In this document: piece by piece, positions 27,667 through 35,135 of the stretch
Layout of the letters: each line of letters opens with the position of its first letter
Position numbering within the stretch: position 1 is the first letter of the stretch
Notes under the pieces: model-generated
Databases searched by the model: none
Seen by the model: the letters and a program-made list of their open reading frames with translations, nothing else
What the model was told of the DNA's origin: nothing
Made by a program: the position numbers and the translations under genes
NCBI GenBank assembly: GCA_900169975.1
Contig: LT827121.1
Location: forward strand, 1 to 64,000
Reading direction: 5' to 3'
Length of the DNA: 64,000 nucleotides
Origin: Pseudoflavonifractor sp. Marseille-P3106
GTDB lineage: Bacteria > Bacillota > Clostridia > Oscillospirales > Oscillospiraceae

Positions 27667-28401
27667 TTAACATGGAAAAGAACTCGTGTCAAGACCTGGC
27701 GGGAACAGCCAAAAGAGGGTCCGCTTCGACACGGACAGCCCCATTCGTGCCTGCAGCGCGAGGGAGGGGCCGTTTCCGGCCACCACCTGCCCAAAGGCGT
27801 ATTGCCCCCGGCTAAGGGCCAGGCGGATGGCTCCGATCTCAAGAGCCTCCCCGATCCCCCGGCGGCGGAATGCCGGCAAGACCTCCAGAAGGCCGATGGA
27901 GCCTTCGTCGTGAAACCCCACGAACCCCGCGGGCTGTCCGTCCACGAAGGCCCCCAGAAGGCCCCGCTCCACCACGCCCTCCATATAGGGCAGGCCGCCA
28001 AAGTCGCCGGAATAGTGTTCCACGGCCCAGGGGGCCCACGCCTGATCCAGCAGCCGCAGCTCACCGCCAAAGTCCCTGGGCGCGGGGGGCGCGGGCCGGG
28101 TCCATGCTGCGGAGTGGACGATCTTGACGCCGCGGAGCCCCAGCCGCCGCTTCAGCAGGGGAAGACACCAGGAGGCGTGGCCGGTGATGAGGTCGGCGTC
28201 ATCCGGGATGAGCTCCAGCAGCCATTCCGATCCGGGCTCCAGCGCGAACATCCAGGAACCGCTGTCCCGGTCCCGCAGGACCACGCCTCCGTCCGCCGCC
28301 GTCAGGTGCTCCGCGGAGCCCCGGCGCAGTACCTCCAGCAGATTGGCGTAGTAGACCGGGTCCCGGTTCAGAAAGGACGACGCTCTTTCCCGTTCATCCA
28401 T
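27667..28401 (-). CDS. GNAT-family acetyltransferase, two-domain
   Basis: A 244-residue protein with an N-terminal domain lacking clear motifs and a C-terminal GNAT fold. The acetyl-CoA binding segment is IGLLEVLPAFRRRGIGEALEIGAI (residues about 170-193), followed by GQVVAGNGPSLALQARMGLSVSK. It overlaps the histidine kinase gene by eight bases and ends the gene run that starts with the ABC-F gene. Substrate unknown. Confidence 0.82.
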   Translation of the reverse strand: MDERERASSFLNRDPVYYANLLEVLRRGSAEHLTAADGGVVLRDRDSGSWMFALEPGSEWLLELIPDDADLITGHASWCLPLLKRRLGLRGVKIVHSAAWTRPAPPAPRDFGGELRLLDQAWAPWAVEHYSGDFGGLPYMEGVVERGLLGAFVDGQPAGFVGFHDEGSIGLLEVLPAFRRRGIGEALEIGAIRLALSRGQYAFGQVVAGNGPSLALQARMGLSVSKRTLFWLFPPGLDTSSFPC

Positions 28402-29317
28402 GTGAAGCCCCCTTCAGCGGCAGCTGAATGACAAAAGCGGTGCGCCGGCCGGTGCTCTCGGCCCAGATGGAGCCGCCGTGGAGCTCCACGATCTCTTTGG
28501 CGATGGCAAGGCCCAGACCGGCTCCGCCGGTGCGGGTGGAGCGGGCGGCGTCCAGCCGGTAAAATTTTTGAAAAATGTTGGACAGCTCCTTCTCGGGAAT
28601 TTCCAGGCCCTCGTTGGTCACCGTCACCACCGCCTGATCGCCCTCCCGCCGGGCCACCAGGCCCACCGGGCCGCCGGGGGAAGAGTAGCTGACGGCGTTT
28701 CGGAGCACGTTGTCAAAGACCCGGGCCAGCTTGTCGCCGTCCCCCTCCACCACCAGATGGGGTTCGATGTCGGGGGCACAGGTCAGATCCTTGGAGGCAA
28801 AGAGCGGGTAGAACTCGTCGGCCAGCTGCTCCAGCAGGAAAGAAATCTGCACCTCGTCCCGCCGGTCCAGGGCCAGGTCCATGGTGTTGATGTCAAAAAA
28901 CTCTCCCACCAGCTCCTCCAGCCTCTTGGCCTTGGCCAGAGCCACTCCGGTGTACTTGCTCCGCTGCTCCTCGCTGAGTCCCGGCTCGTCCCGCAGCAGT
29001 TCCAAATAGCCCAGCACCGAAGTGAGCGGGGTTTTCAGGTCGTGGGCCAGGAAGGCGATGAGGTCCTGGCGCCGTTTTTCCTCCTGGCGAACCTCCTCCT
29101 GCTGAAGGCACAGCCGGGCCCGGACGGCGGCCAGATCTCCCGCCACCGGATTCAGTGCGCGGGGGACTTCCCGGGTCTGCGATGGGTCCTCCAGGATCTC
29201 CTGCAGGGCTTTTCCCACCCGCCTGAGACGGATGCCCGGCAGGGCGGCCAGGATCACCAGTGCCAGCAGCAGCGCCAGGCATCCTGCGGTAAGCAGGATG
29301 ATTTTCCAGGTGGTCAC
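28394..29317 (-). CDS. Orphan sensor histidine kinase (VanS-like core)
   Basis: This 307-residue kinase has a single N-terminal membrane span (IILLTAGCLALLLALVILAAL), a short linker, and then the catalytic core. The H-box is FLAHDLKTPLTSVLGYLELL, the N-box VFDNVLRNAVSYS, and the G-boxes GGAGLGLAIAKEIVELHGG. There is no extracellular sensor domain. The GTG at 29317 is chosen for the AGGAGG eight bases upstream. No response regulator gene lies beside it, which is unusual for this class. Confidence 0.88.
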   Translation of the reverse strand: MTTWKIILLTAGCLALLLALVILAALPGIRLRRVGKALQEILEDPSQTREVPRALNPVAGDLAAVRARLCLQQEEVRQEEKRRQDLIAFLAHDLKTPLTSVLGYLELLRDEPGLSEEQRSKYTGVALAKAKRLEELVGEFFDINTMDLALDRRDEVQISFLLEQLADEFYPLFASKDLTCAPDIEPHLVVEGDGDKLARVFDNVLRNAVSYSSPGGPVGLVARREGDQAVVTVTNEGLEIPEKELSNIFQKFYRLDAARSTRTGGAGLGLAIAKEIVELHGGSIWAESTGRRTAFVIQLPLKGASHG

Positions 29318-29361
29318 GATGGTTTCCTCCTCTTTTGTTTCACGTGCCGGGGCGGGCGGTG

Positions 29362-29844
29362 TCAGAGCACCCGGGTCAGCGATCCGCCGCACCTGCAGCG
29401 GTAGCGCTCGGGGTGACGGGTGAGCTGGGAGGCCCGGAGACGGTGGAATTCCGCGCCGCACCGGGTGCAGCGGAGAATGTAGTTTGGACTTCTCAGCTCC
29501 TCCACTCCCATCTTCTCATTGGTGGAGGTGCGGGAGATGGTGTAGCCGTAGGCGGCGTTCATCTTCGCCGCGTAGCTCTGCCAGCGCTTGCCGTGGTTGC
29601 GGCAGCCGCAGCAGGTGTGGAGCGCCTCGTGGGCCAGTGTCTCCCGGCAGCCCGCCTCCGGCCCCTCGGCCAGCCGCTGGGCCACCTCGATCTCAAAACG
29701 CCCCTCCCGGAACCGGCAGCAGCCGAACCGGCGGGCGGCCCTGCGGTTGCGCTTTACTTCGGGGTCAATGTTTTGGGACACGGGGATGCCCAGCGCCTCC
29801 GCCTCCCGGAGCACCGCCTGAAGAAGCGCGTCACAGTCGTTCAC
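29362..29844 (-). CDS. SprT-like zinc metalloprotease-domain protein
   Basis: A 160-residue protein with the zinc motif HEALH in CRETLAHEALHTCCGC and a C-terminal zinc ribbon RCTRCGAEFHRLRASQ...YRCRCGG. SprT/Spartan-like proteins cut or bind protein partners, in eukaryotes DNA-protein crosslinks; the bacterial role is unknown. The GTG at 29844 has GGAGG eight bases upstream and overlaps the DUF3343 gene by 14 bases. Confidence 0.8.
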   Translation of the reverse strand: MNDCDALLQAVLREAEALGIPVSQNIDPEVKRNRRAARRFGCCRFREGRFEIEVAQRLAEGPEAGCRETLAHEALHTCCGCRNHGKRWQSYAAKMNAAYGYTISRTSTNEKMGVEELRSPNYILRCTRCGAEFHRLRASQLTRHPERYRCRCGGSLTRVL

Positions 29845-30082
29845 AGCGCAGATCCTCCCCCGTGCCGGTGACGGCATAGCACTGCCAGCCGCTGAGACCC
29901 GCAGCCGCCAGGGCGGCCCGGGCTCGGGGCGCGTCCTCCGGCATCAGCCGCAGAGCGATACCGCAGCCGGCGGATACCTGCCGCAGCACGGGCATCACCA
30001 CCGCCGGGCACACCCCGTCCAGCGCCCGCTGGGCGGCGATGGCCCCGCTGGCCGAGGCAAAGGTCACATGACACCAGTCCAT
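29831..30082 (-). CDS. DUF3343-family small protein
   Basis: An 83-residue protein. CHVTFASASGAIAAQRAL, then VMPVLRQVSAGCGIALRL and the closing TGTGEDLR match DUF3343, which often sits beside YedF-type genes. The Cys in SAGCGIALRL is the family's conserved cysteine, suggesting sulfur or selenium relay. It overlaps yedF by TGATG and is translationally coupled to it. Confidence 0.75.
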   Translation of the reverse strand: MDWCHVTFASASGAIAAQRALDGVCPAVVMPVLRQVSAGCGIALRLMPEDAPRARAALAAAGLSGWQCYAVTGTGEDLRCERL

Positions 30083-30666
30083 CAGAGGGAGATCACCTTG
30101 GCGCTCTGGCCCATGGCGGAGACGATGTCGTACATGTTGCTCACGGTGCCCACCTTCAACTGCTCGGTGAGTCCGTAGAAGTTGAGGCAGGTGCCGCACA
30201 CCAGCACCCGGGTCCCCCGGGCCTCCAGCGACTTCAGGTGTTCGGCGGCCTGCTCGTCCAGAGCGGGCACCTTCACCCCGGCGTTCATAAAAAGGAGCGC
30301 GGCGGGGGCCTCCTCTCCCTGGGCCAGGGTGTAGAGGTACATCCGCATCAAGTTGCCGCCCAGGGTGCGGTCCCCGGCACCGATGATGTCCCGGCCAATG
30401 AACACCGCCCAGTCCCCGGTCCCGGGGCCTTCTCCTCCGGCAGCGGGGACGGCGGACCCTTCTCCGGACAGAGTGAGGGCGTAGTCTCCCTCTGCGCCGG
30501 ACACCGCGGCCTGATAGCCCTGACTGTCCGCCAGCCGTTTCAGGTTTTCCACCGCGGCGGCGTTGTCCACCCGCACAATGAGCTGCTTCTCTCCCGCCAG
30601 CATGGCCTTCCGGGTCAGGATCACGGGCTGGGGGCAGGCCAGTCCTCTCGCGTCGATCTCTTTCAT
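30082..30666 (-). CDS. yedF: YedF-family TusA/DsrE-like protein
   Basis: This 194-residue protein has an N-terminal TusA-like domain (DARGLACPQPVILTRKAM, with the CPxP cysteine at residue 11). The C-terminal DsrE/F-like domain carries LLFMNAGVKVPAL and a second conserved Cys in VLVCGTCLNFYGL. The family is labelled a selenium-metabolism sulfurtransferase because it often accompanies selD. No selenium genes are present in this window. It overlaps the ABC-F gene by four bases. Confidence 0.87.
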   Translation of the reverse strand: MKEIDARGLACPQPVILTRKAMLAGEKQLIVRVDNAAAVENLKRLADSQGYQAAVSGAEGDYALTLSGEGSAVPAAGGEGPGTGDWAVFIGRDIIGAGDRTLGGNLMRMYLYTLAQGEEAPAALLFMNAGVKVPALDEQAAEHLKSLEARGTRVLVCGTCLNFYGLTEQLKVGTVSNMYDIVSAMGQSAKVISL

Positions 30667-32447
30667 TCTTGCTCCTCCTTCTGCGCTTCCATGCGCTCAT
30701 TCAGGTCGGTAAGATACATCCACCGCTCCATTTTTTCCTCCAGCTCGGATTCCCGGAGGGCCTGCTCCGCCTGGAGCCGCTCCAGAGCCACATAGTCGCT
30801 GCCCTGGGCCTCCTGCTGGGCCTGCAGATCCGCGAGAGCGGCCTCCAGCGCGGCGATCTCGCCCTCGATGGTCTCGAATTCCCGCTGCTCCTTGTAGCTG
30901 AATTTCAGCCTCTGGGCCCCCCGGGGCTTTTCCTTTCGCTCCGCCGGGGCCTTTTCCGCCCGGGCCTGCTCCTTTCGGCTCTCCAGCCAGTCGGAGTAGC
31001 CGCCGGGGGTCTCGGTGACCGTCCCCGTGCCGTCCACCAGGAAGATCCGCCGGGACATCTTGTCCAGGAAATACCGGTCGTGGGATACGGCCACGACTGC
31101 TCCGGGGAAGCTCTCCAGGTAGTCCTCCAGCACAGTGAGGGTGTCGATGTCCAAATCGTTGGTGGGCTCGTCCAGCAGCAGCACATTGGGGGCCGCCGCC
31201 AGCACCGAGAGGAGGAAGAGACGCCGTTTTTCTCCCCCGGAGAGCTTGCCGATGGGAGAGTACTGCTGATCGCCGGTGAAGAGGAACTGCTCCAGCAGCT
31301 GCCCGGCGGTGAGGGTGCCCAAGGCGGTCTCGATATAGTTGCCAACGTCTTTCACATAGTCGATGACCCGCTGAAAATCGTCCATGGGCGGGTTCTCCTG
31401 AGAGAAGTAACCGATCCGCACCGTCTCGCCTGTCTCCACCGTGCCGCTGTCCGGCCGCAGGCGCCCGGCCAGGAGATTGAGCAGAGTGGATTTTCCGCTG
31501 CCGTTGGAGCCGATGACCCCGATCCGGTCGGTGCGCAGGAGCATGCAGGAGAAATCCCGGATCACCGCGCGGCCGGCGAAGGACTTGGAGACGTGGGCCA
31601 GCTCCACCGTCTTTTTCCCCAGACGGCTGGACAGGGCGGTGAGCTCCACCCGCCCCCGTTCCTCCGCCGTCTCCTGATTTTTCAGGCTCTCATAGCGCTC
31701 CAGCCGTTCCCGGCTCTTGGTGCCCCGGGCCTTGGCACCCTGCATCACCCACTGGTACTCCCGGCGTAGGATGGACTGGCGCTTGCGCTCGCTGGCCTGG
31801 GCCATTTCCAGCAGCTCTGCCTTTCGTTCCAGGTAGGCGGCGTAGTTTCCGGTGTAGAACGTGAGACGAGCGTTTTCCACCTCCACCATCCGGTCCACCA
31901 CCCGCTCCAGGAAGTAGCGGTCATGGGTCACCATCACCAGCGCGCCCTTCCAGCGCTTCAAAAAGTCCTCCAGCCAGCCCACCATCTCGGCGTCCAGGTG
32001 GTTGGTAGGCTCGTCCAGCAGCAGAATGTCGGAGGGCCGCACCAGCACGCTGGCCAACGCCACCCGCCGACGTTCTCCGCCGGAGAGCGTCCCCATCCGC
32101 CGGGTAAAGTCAGGCAGGCCCAGCCGGGTGAGTACGGTCTTGGCCTCATGCTCGGCCACCTCGCGGGCGGAGGAGTCCAGTCCGTTGAAGACCTGCTCCA
32201 GGATGGTGCGCTCCGGTTCATAGGCCGGGGCCTGGGGCAGATATTCCAGCCGGACCCCGGGGTCGGGCCGCACAGAGCCGCCCTCCGGCTCCTCCGCCCC
32301 GGCCAGGATGCGCAGCAGGGTGGACTTTCCCGCCCCGTTGGCCCCGATGATCCCCAGCTTTTCTCCCCGGTCCAGGTAGAGGTTCACGTCCTCCAAAAGC
32401 ACCCGCGCCCCCAGGCTGCGGGTGATGTGTTCTGCCGACAGCAGCAT
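30663..32447 (-). CDS. ABC-F family ATPase (Uup-like)
   Basis: A 594-residue soluble protein with two ABC domains and no membrane part. The first has Walker A GANGAGKST, signature LSGGERRR and LLLDEPTNHLD. A linker with many charged residues (RKRQSILRREYQW) leads to the second with GSNGSGKST, LSGGEKRR and LLLDEPTNDLD. The C-terminal coiled coil (about 535-594) is typical of Uup. ABC-F proteins act on ribosomes; some give antibiotic protection, but the C-terminal coiled coil and context favour a housekeeping role. Start at 32447 (LLSAEHIT) is preferred over 32468. Confidence 0.9.
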   Translation of the reverse strand: MLLSAEHITRSLGARVLLEDVNLYLDRGEKLGIIGANGAGKSTLLRILAGAEEPEGGSVRPDPGVRLEYLPQAPAYEPERTILEQVFNGLDSSAREVAEHEAKTVLTRLGLPDFTRRMGTLSGGERRRVALASVLVRPSDILLLDEPTNHLDAEMVGWLEDFLKRWKGALVMVTHDRYFLERVVDRMVEVENARLTFYTGNYAAYLERKAELLEMAQASERKRQSILRREYQWVMQGAKARGTKSRERLERYESLKNQETAEERGRVELTALSSRLGKKTVELAHVSKSFAGRAVIRDFSCMLLRTDRIGVIGSNGSGKSTLLNLLAGRLRPDSGTVETGETVRIGYFSQENPPMDDFQRVIDYVKDVGNYIETALGTLTAGQLLEQFLFTGDQQYSPIGKLSGGEKRRLFLLSVLAAAPNVLLLDEPTNDLDIDTLTVLEDYLESFPGAVVAVSHDRYFLDKMSRRIFLVDGTGTVTETPGGYSDWLESRKEQARAEKAPAERKEKPRGAQRLKFSYKEQREFETIEGEIAALEAALADLQAQQEAQGSDYVALERLQAEQALRESELEEKMERWMYLTDLNERMEAQKEEQE

Positions 32448-32482
32448 ACTCCACTCTCTCCGTCCCATCTGATTTGCCTTTT

Positions 32483-32488
32483 ATTATA
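32483..32488 (-). promoter_or_regulatory. Probable -10 of the ABC-F/yedF transcript
   Basis: Minus-strand TATAAT (32488-32483) lies about 35 bases upstream of the ABC-F start. The -35 is poor (TTCTTC about 16 bases upstream). Confidence 0.55.
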
Positions 32489-32515
32489 CACAAAAGCGGG
32501 AAAAGAAGAAAGCCC

Positions 32516-32563
32516 CTTTAAAAAACATCACACGGGCCGGAGCATTGCTCCGGCCCGTGTGAT
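32516..32563 (-). terminator. Terminator after the SLH remnant
   Basis: Perfect 18-bp arms 32525-32542 and 32546-32563 are followed on the minus strand by TTTTTTAAA. Confidence 0.9.
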
Positions 32564-32575
32564 GGCTCTCAGGTC

Positions 32576-32749
32576 TTATTTGCCCATGCAGCGGTAGAGG
32601 AAGGTCACGAGCCGAGCCCGGGTGCAGCTCGACAGGGGGCTGAACAGAGCATTGCCGGTACCTTCGGTAATCTTTTCTTCAACGGCACACAGCACGGCCT
32701 GACGATAGTAGGCATCCTCGGCGACATCTGTACAATTTTTGAAGCACAC
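32576..32749 (-). pseudogene. Single SLH repeat remnant of a surface-layer protein
   Basis: The minus strand encodes DVAEDAYYRQAVLCAVEEKITEG-type sequence ending FSPLSSCTRARLVTFLYRCMGK (about 57 residues). This is one complete C-terminal SLH repeat (compare ITxGT..FSPxxxCTRAQxVTFLYRAxG) that would bind cell-wall pyruvylated polymer. No signal peptide or body precedes it. A GTG with AGAGGAA upstream could start it, and a terminator ends it, so it may still be expressed, but it is most simply the 3' end of a deleted SLH gene. Confidence 0.65.
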
Positions 32750-32760
32750 GGAATTTCCTC

Positions 32761-32790
32761 TTGACAAATCCGGCTGGCTTGCCGTATACT
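32761..32790 (+). promoter_or_regulatory. Strong promoter of the cold-shock gene
   Basis: TTGACA (32761-32766) and TATACT (32785-32790) with an 18-base spacer give a leader of about 110 bases. Weaker overlapping boxes (TTGCCG...TAAAAT) lie just downstream. Confidence 0.8.
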
Positions 32791-32821
32791 AGTAAAGTAT
32801 CTAAAATGTAAAAATTGATTG

Positions 32822-32873
32822 CCACCTGTGTATGTCAGTTTCCATTTTGACTTACATGGGTGGTTTCTTTTTT
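32822..32873 (+). promoter_or_regulatory. Terminator-like hairpin in the cold-shock 5' leader
   Basis: Arms 32822-32837 and 32848-32863 pair at 15 of 16 positions (two G-U pairs, one U-U mismatch) around a ten-base loop. They are followed at once by TTTCTTTTTT. This looks like an intrinsic terminator placed between promoter and gene, so read-through may be controlled. Confidence 0.65.
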
Positions 32874-32908
32874 GCGGCAGGATAACAATTTTCAGGAGGT
32901 ATTACACT

Positions 32909-33121
32909 ATGAATCAGGGTACTGTCAAATGGTTCAACGAAGAGAAGGGCTACGGCTTCATCTCTAACGACAACGGCAGCGGCGACGTGTTCGTCCACTT
33001 CTCCGCCATCCAGGGCAGCGGCTTCCGCACTCTGGCCGAGGGCCAGAAGGTGACTTACGACACCGAGCCCGATCCCAAGGACAGCAATAAGCTGCGCGCC
33101 ATCAACGTGGTGGCGCTGTAA
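32909..33121 (+). CDS. Cold-shock domain protein (Csp)
   Basis: A 70-residue single cold-shock domain. RNP1 is KGYGFISND and RNP2 is VFVHFSAI. The start [13 protein letters not shown] and closing ...RAINVVAL are typical. These proteins bind single-stranded RNA and DNA and melt RNA structure. The ATG follows AGGAGG (32894-32899). A long structured leader precedes it, as in many csp genes. Confidence 0.96.
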   Translation: MNQGTVKWFNEEKGYGFISNDNGSGDVFVHFSAIQGSGFRTLAEGQKVTYDTEPDPKDSNKLRAINVVAL

Positions 33122-33134
33122 GCATTGCCAACCA

Positions 33135-33170
33135 GACCGCCCGGGGCTGTTAAGCCCCGGGCGGTCTTTT
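33135..33170 (+). terminator. Terminator of the cold-shock gene
   Basis: Perfect 13-bp arms 33135-33147 and 33154-33166 followed by TTTTGTTT. Confidence 0.93.
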
Positions 33171-33224
33171 GTTTCCCGCACACTGTGCGCCGCGCCTCAT
33201 AGGATAGGGATGGAGGCTGATCTT

Positions 33225-33911
33225 ATGGAAGAGACCCATCTGAGCATCGGGATGAAGGCCCCCGATTTCAGCGCCGTCACCACCTTTGGGCCGGTGAAGC
33301 TGTCTGATTACCGGGGGAAATGGCTCATCCTGTTTTCTCATCCGGGGGACTTCACCCCTGTCTGCACCACGGAATTTTTAGCATTCTCCAAAGCCCAGCC
33401 GGAGTTTTCCGCCAGAAACGCCCAACTCCTGGGGCTGAGTATTGACAGCAACCCCTCTCACCTGGCCTGGACCTATGCCATCTACATGGCCACCGGTGTT
33501 CAGGTGCCCTTTCCCATCATTGCCGACCGGGACGGGAGCATTGCCCGCCGTTACGGGATGATCGCTCTGGATGCCAGCCGGCAGGAGACTGTCCGCAACG
33601 TGTTTTTCATCGATCCCGAACAGGTCGTGCGGGCCATTTTAGTCTATCCCCTCACAAACGGCCGGAGTATTCCCGAAATCCTGCGCCTGCTCACCGCGCT
33701 CCAGACCACCGACCGGGACGGCGTGGTCACTCCCGCCAACTGGCAGCCGGGACAGCCTGCCCTGGTTCCGCCTCCTCAGACCTATGAGGGCCTGCTGGAG
33801 CGGCAGAGCGGGAAAAGCCAGCCCCCGCTGGACTGTCGGGACTGGTTTTTGTGCTATCGCCAGCTTCCCGGCAGTTCCGAGGGATCGGGAGGCGGAGTGA
33901 CGCAGGAGTAG
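33225..33911 (+). CDS. Peroxiredoxin (Prx6/AhpC-TSA family)
   Basis: This 228-residue thiol peroxidase reduces hydrogen peroxide and organic peroxides. The active site PGDFTPVCTTEF holds the peroxidatic Cys at about residue 47. The long C-terminal part (after HPLTNGRS-like YPLTNGRSIPEILR) is the Prx6-type extension. Two more cysteines occur near the C-terminus (DCRDWFLCYR), so a two-Cys mechanism is possible. The ATG at 33225 has GGAGG nine bases upstream; 33210 is a weaker alternative. It fits the oxygen-defence role of the nearby rubrerythrin. Confidence 0.9.
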   Translation: MEETHLSIGMKAPDFSAVTTFGPVKLSDYRGKWLILFSHPGDFTPVCTTEFLAFSKAQPEFSARNAQLLGLSIDSNPSHLAWTYAIYMATGVQVPFPIIADRDGSIARRYGMIALDASRQETVRNVFFIDPEQVVRAILVYPLTNGRSIPEILRLLTALQTTDRDGVVTPANWQPGQPALVPPPQTYEGLLERQSGKSQPPLDCRDWFLCYRQLPGSSEGSGGGVTQE

Positions 33912-33949
33912 GGGTGCCATGTCTGGCGTCCCCGGAAACAAAAGACCGC

Positions 33950-33990
33950 AAAAAATTCCTGTAACCAAACTGGTTACAGGAATTTTTTGT
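33950..33990. terminator. Bidirectional terminator between peroxiredoxin and asnA
   Basis: Arms AAAAAATTCCTGTAACCA and its complement (about 33950-33967 / 33971-33988) with a three-base loop carry A and T flanks on both sides. Confidence 0.92.
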
Positions 33991-34035
33991 TTATGAGGAT
34001 TTTCCCATGCCCGGGGGCGGGGCTGCTCCGGCGGA

Positions 34036-35049
34036 TCACAGGAGGATGACGCCTGCCTCCTCACAGATGGAAAGGGTTTTCTCATCCCAGATGCCGGCCT
34101 GGACCTCACCGATGTGGGCTTTGCCCAGCAGATAGGTGCACAGTCGGGACTGGCCGATGCCGCCGCCGATGGTGAGGGGCAGCTTGCCCTCCAGCAGCAG
34201 CTTGTGGAAAAGCAGGCCCCGGCGCTCGTCGTGGCCGGAAAGAGTGAGCTGACGGTCCAGGGCGGCGGGGTCCACCCGGATACCCATGGAGGAGAGCTCC
34301 ATGGCATCCTCCAGCACGCTGTTCCACACCAGCAGATCGCCGTTGAGGGACCAGTCGTCATAGTCGGGAGCCCGGCCGTCGTGAGGCTGGCCCGACTTCA
34401 GCGCGCCGCCGATGCCCATGAGGAAGGTGAGGGGGTGCTCCCGGACGTAGGCACGCTCCCGCTCCTTGGAGCTGAGGTCGGGCCAGCGGTCTTCCAACTC
34501 CTGGGCGGTGACGAAGGCGACCTGCCCGTCCACCTGGGGCAGACGGTTGAGAACGGGGAAGGCGGAACGGAGGGTGGTCTGGGTCTCCCGGAGGGCCTGC
34601 GCGATGGCCTCCACCGTGCGGAGGAGATAGTCCTCGGTGCGGTCCCGGGGGGCGATGACCTTTTCCCAGTCCCACTGGTCCACATAGGCCGAGTGGAGGT
34701 TGTCCAGCTCCTCGTCCCGGCGGATGGCGTTCATGTCGGTGTACAGGCCCTCCCCCACGGAGAAGTGATAGCGGTAGAGTGCCATGCGCTTCCACTTGGC
34801 CAGGGAGTGGACCACCTGGGCGTCCTTGGAGGCAAAGGGCACGTCGAAGGAGACGGCCCGCTCCACGCCGTTGAGATCGTCGTTGAGGCCGGTGGAGGCT
34901 TCCACAAAGAGGGGGGCGGAGACCCTTCGGAGGTTGAGGGCCCCCGCCAGAGTGTCTTCAAACAGACGCTTCAAAAGGCCGATGGCCTTCTGTGTGTCGT
35001 AGAGATTGAGAGAAGGGGCATAGCCCTGGGGGATGATGGTAGTGGCCAT
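34036..35049 (-). CDS. asnA: Aspartate-ammonia ligase (asparagine synthetase A)
   Basis: Makes asparagine from aspartate, ammonia and ATP. The 337-residue protein has the AsnA pattern RRVSAPLFVEASTGLNDDLNG, RAVSFDV, ALYRYHFSVGEGLYTDMNAIRRDE, and YVDQWDWEKVI. The end IGGGIGQSRLCTYLLGKAHIGEVQ is the class II synthetase-like motif 3. Start at 35049 follows AAGGAG. The asparaginase at 51425 runs the reverse reaction. Confidence 0.95.
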   Translation of the reverse strand: MATTIIPQGYAPSLNLYDTQKAIGLLKRLFEDTLAGALNLRRVSAPLFVEASTGLNDDLNGVERAVSFDVPFASKDAQVVHSLAKWKRMALYRYHFSVGEGLYTDMNAIRRDEELDNLHSAYVDQWDWEKVIAPRDRTEDYLLRTVEAIAQALRETQTTLRSAFPVLNRLPQVDGQVAFVTAQELEDRWPDLSSKERERAYVREHPLTFLMGIGGALKSGQPHDGRAPDYDDWSLNGDLLVWNSVLEDAMELSSMGIRVDPAALDRQLTLSGHDERRGLLFHKLLLEGKLPLTIGGGIGQSRLCTYLLGKAHIGEVQAGIWDEKTLSICEEAGVILL

Positions 35050-35135
35050 ATGTGTCGGCTCCTTTTTGTTCAGGTAGCCTTTATTATAAGATGCCGACAC
35101 CCAAAAGGCAAGAAAAAGAGGAAAAACGTGCCGGT

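Noticed and set aside
30663-32447. ABC-F gene as an antibiotic-resistance factor
   Set aside because: Uup-like architecture with a C-terminal coiled coil and a housekeeping neighbourhood; no resistance-type leader peptide upstream.
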